Origin: Thalassospira sp.
GTDB taxonomy: Bacteria > Pseudomonadota > Alphaproteobacteria > Rhodospirillales > Thalassospiraceae
Assembly (NCBI RefSeq): GCF_030690045.1
Contig: NZ_JAUYHK010000016.1
Coordinates: 124,001 to 188,000, forward strand
Length of the DNA stretch: 64,000 nt
Reading direction: 5' to 3'
Part shown: positions 58,486-64,000 of the stretch, piece after piece
Numbering within the stretch: position 1 is the first letter of the stretch
How the letters are laid out: every line of letters begins with the position of its first letter
Translations under genes and position numbers: made by a program
Notes under the pieces: model-generated
Told to the model about the DNA's origin: nothing
The model's database searches: none
Seen by the model: the letters and a program-made list of their open reading frames with translations, nothing else

Positions 58486-58503
58486 TGTAAATTTATCGTT
58501 ACA
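58486..58503. promoter_or_regulatory. TyrR-box-like palindrome 3 (strong)
   Basis: TGTAAATTTATCGTTACA matches TGTAAA-N6-TTTACA at 11 of 12 arm positions. It ends three bases before the ATG of the TyrR-like gene, so bound protein would cover the ribosome-site or promoter region. This suggests autoregulation. Confidence 0.68.
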
Positions 58504-58506
58504 GAT

Positions 58507-60105
<1,599 letters not shown>

Positions 60106-60201
60106 GGTTCTGCCTCGCCGCCGCTTGCCTATGACATTGCGCTGCGGCATGATCGCGTTAAATCAAAAAGCAGCAACGCCGCATTCACAGGGAGAAACAT
60201 C

Positions 60202-60984
60202 ATGCTCAACGGCAAACGCGCACTTGTTACCGGCTCGACCAGCGGCATTGGCCTTGCGATGGCGCGTGCCCTTGCCGGGGCCGGGGCAGATGTGATGCTG
60301 AACGGATTTGGCGATGTAGATGTCATTGAAAAAACCCGTCAGGGCCTTGAGGGTGAATTTGGCGTCAAAGCCTTTTATAACGGTGCCGACCTGTGCAGAC
60401 CCGACGAAATCGCGGCAATGATGGACGCCGCCGCCCAAAAACTGGGCGGGATTGATATCCTGATCAACAATGCCGGGATTCAGCACACCGCCCTGATCGA
60501 GGATTTCCCGACCGAAAAATGGGATGCGGTGATTGCCATCAATCTGACATCGGCCTTTCACACCACCCGCCTTGCCCTGCCTTATATGAAACAGCAAAAC
60601 TGGGGCCGGATCATCAATACCGCATCCGCGCACGGGCTGGTTGCCTCGGTGCAAAAATCCGCCTATGTCGCGGCCAAACACGGCATTGTCGGCCTGACCA
60701 AGGTCACCGCCCTTGAAACCGCCGAAACCGGCATTACGGCGAATGCGATTTGCCCCGGCTGGGTCCGCACCGAACTGGTCGAACGCCAGATCGAAGCCAA
60801 GGCCAAAGAAGGTGGCATTTCCATCGAAGAAGCCGCAACCAATCTGGTATCGGACAAACACCCGTCCAAACAGTTCGTCGCCCCGGAACAGATCGGCCAG
60901 ACAGCCCTGTTCCTGTGTTCGGACGCGGCCAGCCAGATGACCGGCACCACGCTTTCGGTAGATGGGGGCTGGACGGCGCAATAA
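60202..60984 (+). CDS. bdhA: D-3-hydroxybutyrate dehydrogenase
   Basis: A 260-residue short-chain dehydrogenase that interconverts 3-hydroxybutyrate and acetoacetate, linking polyhydroxybutyrate and ketone-body metabolism. The NAD site VTGSTSGIGLAMARALA, the NNAGIQH motif, SAHGLVASVQKSAYVAAKHG with the catalytic Ser, Tyr and Lys, NAICPGWVRTELVERQI and the LSVDGGWTAQ end are characteristic of the bacterial BdhA group. AAACATC before the ATG gives a poor ribosome site with GGGAG further upstream. It is 96 bases downstream of the regulator gene on the same strand; cotranscription is possible but unproven. Confidence 0.93.
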   Translation: MLNGKRALVTGSTSGIGLAMARALAGAGADVMLNGFGDVDVIEKTRQGLEGEFGVKAFYNGADLCRPDEIAAMMDAAAQKLGGIDILINNAGIQHTALIEDFPTEKWDAVIAINLTSAFHTTRLALPYMKQQNWGRIINTASAHGLVASVQKSAYVAAKHGIVGLTKVTALETAETGITANAICPGWVRTELVERQIEAKAKEGGISIEEAATNLVSDKHPSKQFVAPEQIGQTALFLCSDAASQMTGTTLSVDGGWTAQ

Positions 60985-61000
60985 GGTCCGGCGCAAACCG

Positions 61001-61183
61001 TCAAACAGGATTACATTTCATGCCATTGCGTTGCGCATTGGTAATGCAGTCCTTTTTGTGCGCATAGCCTTGCGTTGCGGCACCGACAATATTGCCATTC
61101 GATGCTGTCCGGCGCCACCGCCAGTCATCACCGCTTTTGTAAATTTCCCATTTGTCGCCATTGGAATCCTTGCAGCTTTCCAT
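61001..61183 (-). CDS. Small YegP/DUF1508-type protein
   Basis: About 60 residues forming one YegP-like (DUF1508) unit: DKWEIYKSGDDWRWRRTASN, then GNIVGAATQGYAHKKDCITN. Family members are small alpha-beta proteins of unknown function, often found as two tandem units; here there is only one. The ATG at 61183 follows a strong AGGAGGG, which excludes the longer frame to 61228. It is convergent with bdhA with a 16-base gap. Confidence 0.82.
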   Translation of the reverse strand: MESCKDSNGDKWEIYKSGDDWRWRRTASNGNIVGAATQGYAHKKDCITNAQRNGMKCNPV

Positions 61184-61325
61184 ATCAGCCCTCCTGTCTG
61201 GAATTGGCGTGGTTGTGTGCTGCTCCAAGACGCTGTCAGGGCCATATTGTGATGAAACCGAAACCGGTGTTATTGCCCAAAATGCCCCTCAATATGCGCT
61301 GCGCACATATTTTATCGTCCTGACA

Positions 61326-62201
61326 TTACCCCAAATAACGTCCCAGATACTCCACCAGCATCCTGATCTTGGGCGACAAGTGCCGGTTGGTGGGATACAG
61401 CGCCCAGATCCCCTCGTCATGGGGTTGAAATCGCGTGAGGATCGGCACCAGATCACCGCTGGCGATAAAGGGATCGACGTAATAATCGGGCAATTGCACA
61501 ATACCGATCCCCTTGCGTGCCGCATCAAGCAGTGCCTGCCCGCTATTGGCCGTCAGATTGCCGTGAATGCGGATGGTGCGATCCCGCCCGTCTTCGCAAA
61601 AACGCCAGTAATCCAGCGTTCCTTGCAGGCAATTATGCCGGGCAAGTTCCGATAAGGAATGAGGTTCGCCGCGGGCCGCCAGATAGGCAGGTGACGCACA
61701 AGCATACAGTCTGCGGGTTGATAATTGTTGCGTCATCAACGATCCCGGCGTCGCATCAAGCTTGCCAAGCCGAATGGCGAGGTCATAACCCTCAAGGATC
61801 AGGTCGAGTTTCTGGTTGGTGAAATGGCATTGCACCTCCAGATCGGGATAAAGGGCGATAAAATCATTGAGCAAGGGGGCGATAATGGTTTCGCCATATG
61901 TTGTTGGCGCCGTAACTTTCAACCGCCCGCGCGGGGTATCCTGCAAGGAACTCAGCGCATTTTCGGCATCTTCGAGGCCGTCCAGCAACTGGCGGCAATG
62001 GCGGTAATAAATCTGTCCGGCCTCGGTCACGGTTACCTTGCGGGTGGTGCGATAAAACAATTGCGTCGCCAGCCGGTGTTCAAGGGCGGTGATCTGGCGG
62101 CTGACCTGGGCGATCGAAATGCCAAGCTGCCGGGCGGCCTTGGTGAAGCTTTGGCTTTCGACCACCGCAACAAATTCGCCAATGCCATCCCACGCCGTCA
62201 T
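61326..62201 (-). CDS. LysR-family transcriptional regulator
   Basis: A 291-residue regulator. The N-terminal winged helix reads DGIGEFVAVVESQSFTKAARQLGISIAQVSRQITALEHRL, and the substrate-binding domain starts at RGRLKVTAPTTYGE with DLEVQCHFTNQKLDLILEGYDLAIRLG. It is divergent from the formaldehyde dehydrogenase gene across 104 bases, the classical position for a regulator of that operon. Its effector is unknown. The ATG at 62201 gives the standard N-terminus; a frame ten codons longer is possible. Confidence 0.93.
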   Translation of the reverse strand: MTAWDGIGEFVAVVESQSFTKAARQLGISIAQVSRQITALEHRLATQLFYRTTRKVTVTEAGQIYYRHCRQLLDGLEDAENALSSLQDTPRGRLKVTAPTTYGETIIAPLLNDFIALYPDLEVQCHFTNQKLDLILEGYDLAIRLGKLDATPGSLMTQQLSTRRLYACASPAYLAARGEPHSLSELARHNCLQGTLDYWRFCEDGRDRTIRIHGNLTANSGQALLDAARKGIGIVQLPDYYVDPFIASGDLVPILTRFQPHDEGIWALYPTNRHLSPKIRMLVEYLGRYLG

Positions 62202-62281
62202 TATTACGCATCCGTAAAAGTCATTTTCCAAATGACAGGATTATCATTTGCGGGGAAATAAATACACTTTGATTCATATGA

Positions 62282-63442
<1,161 letters not shown>

Positions 63443-63453
63443 AGGAAACGGGC

Positions 63454-64000
63454 ATGAGCATCGAAAACCTGTCGAGTAACAAAAGTTTCGACGGCTGGCA
63501 CAAACAATACAGCCATCATTCCGATGTGCTGGGCTGTGACATGCGCTTTGCCATTTTTCTGCCGCCGCAGGCCGGAAAGGGCAAAAAAGTCCCGGTGATG
63601 TACTGGCTGTCTGGCCTGACCTGCACCGATGAAAATTTCATGCAAAAGGCCGGGGCATACCGCATTGCCGCCGAACTGGGCATGGCGATTGTCGCCCCGG
63701 ATACCAGCCCGCGCGGCGATCATGTGCCCGATGATGAAAACGCCGCCTATGATTTTGGCAAGGGGGCGGGGTTTTATGTCAATGCCACGCAGGAACCGTG
63801 GTCGCGCCATTACCGCATGTATGATTACATCACCCTTGAACTGCCCGACCTGATCAAAAACCATTTCCCGGTCACGGATGACGCCGTGATTTCCGGCCAT
63901 TCGATGGGCGGGCATGGGGCCCTGATGATCGCGCTGCGCAATCCCGGCATGTTCAAATCCGTCACCGCCTTTTCGCCGATCTCAAACCCCGTCAACTGCC
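63454..64000 (+). CDS. fghA: S-formylglutathione hydrolase (3' end outside window)
   Basis: The first 182 residues of an esterase D-type alpha/beta hydrolase that releases formate and glutathione, completing formaldehyde detoxification with the preceding dehydrogenase. It begins with MSIENLSSNKSFDGWHKQYSH; YWLSGLTCTDENFMQKAGA holds the oxyanion loop, and the nucleophile is Ser150 in VISGHSMGGHGALMIAL. The frame is open to the last base, so about 100 residues carrying the remaining catalytic Asp and His lie beyond the window. It is translated from an ATG 11 bases after frmA and is clearly in one operon with it. Confidence 0.96.
   Translation, partial: MSIENLSSNKSFDGWHKQYSHHSDVLGCDMRFAIFLPPQAGKGKKVPVMYWLSGLTCTDENFMQKAGAYRIAAELGMAIVAPDTSPRGDHVPDDENAAYDFGKGAGFYVNATQEPWSRHYRMYDYITLELPDLIKNHFPVTDDAVISGHSMGGHGALMIALRNPGMFKSVTAFSPISNPVNC

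Overview
The window looks like chromosomal DNA of an alphaproteobacterium, most likely a marine member of the Rhodospirillales. I think of Thalassospira, but this rests on gene content and protein style only. Almost every base is coding. The housekeeping and catabolic genes are typical alphaproteobacterial forms: secA, argJ, mutAB-meaB, bluB, phhA, bdhA, and class III ADH with S-formylglutathione hydrolase. No rRNA, tRNA, CRISPR array, insertion sequence or phage gene was seen.

Positions 1-13100 hold the 3' end of an autotransporter, bluB, two small membrane proteins, a molybdopterin-domain protein and mutT in one minus-strand operon, an exported ankyrin protein, and secA. These are followed by a tandem pair of paralogous, calcium-loop-bearing proteins of unknown function, then a parvulin isomerase and argJ. 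Positions 13043-14211 are a 1.2 kb gene-poor stretch packed with inverted repeats. Positions 14200-21200 hold a three-gene signalling operon (HDOD response regulator, degenerate HD-GYP response regulator, PAS histidine kinase), an asparaginase, a divergent Lrp-family regulator and phenylalanine hydroxylase pair, and a lone receiver protein. Positions 21571-26842 are the methylmalonyl-CoA mutase operon with its GTPase chaperone, followed by a tiny TTG-started ORF and dusC.

Positions 28254-52176, over a third of the window, are a type I secretion locus on the minus strand: ABC exporter, then membrane fusion protein, then a 20.3 kb gene for one giant RTX protein (about 6780 residues). Apart from an acidic low-complexity region and one roughly 200-residue non-RTX island, the protein is made entirely of calcium-binding nonapeptide arrays. 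The fold-terminating module normally found once at the C-terminus of such substrates occurs about twelve times, so the protein reads like many secreted proteins joined end to end. This is the most unusual feature here.

Positions 52600-64000 hold an M48 peptidase, a MarC protein, a methionine catabolism pair (methionine gamma-lyase mdeA and an E1-type 2-oxoacid dehydrogenase mdeB), and a divergent TyrR/PhhR-like activator. The control region of that activator contains three TyrR-box-like palindromes. After these come 3-hydroxybutyrate dehydrogenase, a YegP-type small protein, a LysR regulator and the glutathione-dependent formaldehyde detoxification pair, the last gene cut by the window end. 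The parts fit together metabolically: MdeA/MdeB would turn methionine into propionyl-CoA, which MutAB-MeaB (B12-dependent, with BluB making the lower ligand) could feed into succinyl-CoA. That link is inference, because the loci are 30 kb apart and propionyl-CoA carboxylase is not in the window.
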